Assembly: GCF_947855115.1 (NCBI RefSeq)
Contig: NZ_CANTZW010000008.1
Location: 62,001-126,000 of the forward strand
Length of the DNA stretch: 64,000 nucleotides
Reading direction: 5' to 3'
From: an uncultured Parabacteroides sp.
GTDB lineage: Bacteria > Bacteroidota > Bacteroidia > Bacteroidales > Tannerellaceae
The position numbers and the translations under genes were made by a program. How positions within the stretch are numbered: the stretch's first letter is position 1; each line of letters opens with the position of its first letter. The notes below the pieces were generated by a model. That model was not told where the DNA came from. It searched no databases and saw only the letters and a program-made list of their open reading frames with translations. Shown piece after piece: positions 61,820 through 64,000 of this stretch.

Positions 61820-64000
61820 TTAATTATTTCGTAATGCTTTCCTTATTTTCCGACGTCTTCGCTTTACGCCGTTGGCGGCGAATACGGCATAGACTGTCGG
61901 AACAATAATCAAGGTAATCAAGGTAGACACGGAAAGACCCCAAGCCACTGTCATACCCATCGAGCGCCACATCTCGGAACCCTCGCCGGTTCCCACCGCC
62001 ATCGGGATCATACCCAATACGGTTGTCAACGTGGTCATCAGTACCGGACGGAGACGGGATTTACCGGCTGTCACTACCGACGTGATAATACCCATGCCAC
62101 GTTCCCGGCATAAGATCGTGTAGTCGATCAGCACGATACCGTTCTTAACAACGATACCCATCAACATAATCACGCCGATCAAGGCCATAACCCCCAATGG
62201 GGTCTGCGTAATCGCCAATCCCAATACGATACCTGTAAAGGCGAACGGGATGGAGAACATAATCACGAACGGGTCTACCAACGACTCGAACTGGGCGGCC
62301 ATCACGATGAATACCAAGATGATGATCAATACCATCAAGATACCCAAATCGGTGAATGTATCTTGCTGATCTTCGAACGTCCCGCCCAACTGCCAGCTTA
62401 CGTCCGATGGGATCTCCATTTGCGCCAGCTCGTTCCGGGCGGCGGCGACTAAATCGCTCAGTGCCGCTCCCTTGCCCGCTACGGCAGATACGGTGATCAC
62501 CCGTTCACGGTCTTTACGCTCGATGGTCGGGGGAGTCATACGCTCTACTACCTTACCTAAGTCGCGGATGCGGATACCTTTGCCCTCGTTGTTATAGATC
62601 AAGATATTCTCAAGATCCTCTACGGATTCACGGAATTCCGGGGCGTAACGTACCTTGATGTCGTACTCATCTCCATCCTCTCGGTATTTGGAAGCGGTGG
62701 AACCATTTACACGGTTCCGGAGATACATGGAGGCGGTCGTAACGTTCAGCCCGTTGATCGCCAGTTTCTCCCGGTCGAAATCGATCTGGTATTCCGGGAT
62801 ATAATCCTCACGGCTGATATTCACCTGCGAGCATCCCTTGACATTCCTCATACGGCGGGCGATCTCATTCGCCACGGCATCCGTCTGGGCGAAATCGAAA
62901 CCATAGATCTCGATGTTAACCGAGGTCTCTCCACCCATAGAACCTTCCTGTCCACCGGCGAGTACCTCGAATTTCTTGATCTCGCTGTATCGGGCTAAGT
63001 CCTGTCGCATCAACTCGCAAATCTCGGTAAGGCCTCTCTCACGGTCGCCTACGCTGGTCAGGTTTATATTGAACTCGATAATATGCGTACCGTTATTGCT
63101 AAGTTGGGCGAAGGTATTATCCGTATCGGCCGTACCTTCCGTGAAGTTACTGATCAGGATCTCCGGATATTTCTCACGGAACTTCCGGTCGATGTCGAGG
63201 GCTAACTCACGGGTAATATCCTGTCGTGTACCGATCGGCAACTCAATCGTTATACCGATGCGTGCGTTATCTTGCGTCGGGAAGAATTCCGTCTTGATAA
63301 CCGGGACCAGCATCATACTGCCGATAAAGATCAGCGTAGCGCCTGCGATCACCGTTTTCCGGTGGCGTACGGCCCAGTTCAAGAAATGTCCGTAACCGCG
63401 ATCCAAAGCGTTCAAGCCTTTTTCGATCGGCGTGAAGAACATCCGGTATAATTTACCTTTCTCCGGTTGCTGGCGTAATAATTGCGAGCAAAGCATCGGG
63501 GTCAATGTCAAGGCGCCTACGGTAGAAACGATCATGATGATGCTGACGATCCATCCCAACTGCTTAAACAGGATACCTGCCATACCCGTAACCATCGTCA
63601 ACGGTAAGAATACCGCCAACATCGTAAGGGTAGAGGCGATCACCGAGATAGCCACCTCGTTCGTGGCGTGTACGGCGGCCTGTTTCGGCTGGCTACCTCG
63701 CTCGATATGGGTCGTTACGTTCTCCAGCACCACGATAGCGTCGTCCACCACCATACCGATAGCGATAGATAGTGAGCTCAACGAGATAATGTTTAACGTA
63801 TTACCCGATGCCAGCAGATAGGCGAAAGAAGCGATCAAGGAGATCGGGATGGTCAAGATAATGATAAACGTGGCTCTCCAACGTCCCAAGAACACGAATA
63901 CCACCACCATCACGATGATAAAGGTAATCATGATCGTCTCTTTCAAGCTATCGATCGTGTTTAAGATATTCGTGGAAGTATCCATGATTATGTCCAGTTT
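61820..64000 (-). CDS. RND efflux pump inner-membrane protein (5' truncated by window edge)
   Basis: The frame is open to the right edge (K-L-D-I-I before the first Met), so the first ~300 residues of a ~1030-residue AcrB/MexB-type pump are missing. The visible part includes the TM2-3 region FVFLGRWRATFIIILTIPISL, the proton-relay Asp pair in IGMVVDDAIVVLENV, the second periplasmic loop and the TM8-12 region with GIVVKNGIVLIDYT. It exports drugs or other compounds together with a membrane-fusion protein and an outer-membrane channel, presumably upstream. Confidence 0.93.
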   Translation of the reverse strand, partial: KLDIIMDTSTNILNTIDSLKETIMITFIIVMVVVFVFLGRWRATFIIILTIPISLIASFAYLLASGNTLNIISLSSLSIAIGMVVDDAIVVLENVTTHIERGSQPKQAAVHATNEVAISVIASTLTMLAVFLPLTMVTGMAGILFKQLGWIVSIIMIVSTVGALTLTPMLCSQLLRQQPEKGKLYRMFFTPIEKGLNALDRGYGHFLNWAVRHRKTVIAGATLIFIGSMMLVPVIKTEFFPTQDNARIGITIELPIGTRQDITRELALDIDRKFREKYPEILISNFTEGTADTDNTFAQLSNNGTHIIEFNINLTSVGDRERGLTEICELMRQDLARYSEIKKFEVLAGGQEGSMGGETSVNIEIYGFDFAQTDAVANEIARRMRNVKGCSQVNISREDYIPEYQIDFDREKLAINGLNVTTASMYLRNRVNGSTASKYREDGDEYDIKVRYAPEFRESVEDLENILIYNNEGKGIRIRDLGKVVERMTPPTIERKDRERVITVSAVAGKGAALSDLVAAARNELAQMEIPSDVSWQLGGTFEDQQDTFTDLGILMVLIIILVFIVMAAQFESLVDPFVIMFSIPFAFTGIVLGLAITQTPLGVMALIGVIMLMGIVVKNGIVLIDYTILCRERGMGIITSVVTAGKSRLRPVLMTTLTTVLGMIPMAVGTGEGSEMWRSMGMTVAWGLSVSTLITLIIVPTVYAVFAANGVKRRRRKIRKALRNN

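Overview
The window comes from a member of the Bacteroidota, most likely a gut Parabacteroides/Bacteroides-type organism. The indicators are many promoters of the Bacteroidota form (TTTG, 19-21 bases, TAnnTTTG), a UpxY-type antiterminator at the head of a capsule locus, a TonB-dependent receptor with an N-terminal carboxypeptidase-like domain, and families largely restricted to the phylum (DUF5686, DUF4251, DUF3843, PG0541). Species is not provable from the sequence alone. Core genes are roughly mid-40s % GC by eye.

Left core (1-11.7 kb): the end of a DUF5916-like protein, PspC-uvrB-DUF1460, DUF5686, a Crp/Fnr regulator, miaA-kdsA, gapdh, a small envelope operon (YtxH, holin-like, unknown) and prmA.

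Capsule island (11.8-34.4 kb): a tyrosine recombinase, then a 364-bp segment bounded by perfect 19-bp inverted repeats. It carries one promoter pointing at the locus, so it is an invertible ON/OFF switch shown in the ON state. It is followed by a leader with a possible attenuator, upxY, an unrecognised second gene and a WecA-like initiating transferase. The specific biosynthetic cassette (16.8-31.8 kb) lies between two degenerate IS66 elements with identical right ends. The cassette is a mosaic. It holds UDP-glucose dehydrogenase and UDP-glucuronate 4-epimerase, a HAD phosphatase / nucleotidyltransferase-kinase fusion / nucleotidyltransferase module, an acyltransferase broken at a G7 tract, flippase, glycosyltransferase and a truncated acetyltransferase. 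A very AT-rich block follows with polymerase, three glycosyltransferases and UDP-galactopyranose mutase. The predicted polymer contains galacturonic acid and galactofuranose, with a possible unusual activated side group. An MNT/HEPN toxin-antitoxin pair, its HEPN gene interrupted at a G10 tract, closes the island.

Right core (34.4-64 kb): rplU-rpmA behind a structured leader, a PurF-like protein without the glutaminase cysteine, pepT-gcvT, DUF4251, a Gfo/Idh/MocA oxidoreductase, and a three-gene SMC-like complex (MksFEB/JetABC) with no JetD nuclease and a palindromic repeat inserted between its first two genes. Then come nadE, a tandem-repeat patch, a protein with a type IX-like C-terminal domain, DUF3843, a TonB receptor with a beta-helix lipoprotein, a MORN-like protein, S4-pth-rplY, and finally an RND pump followed on the same strand by PG0541-like, old-yellow-enzyme and short-chain dehydrogenase genes.

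The most interesting points are the invertible capsule promoter, the poly-G-interrupted genes, the three-gene activation module, the JetD-less SMC complex and the rplU leader hairpin.
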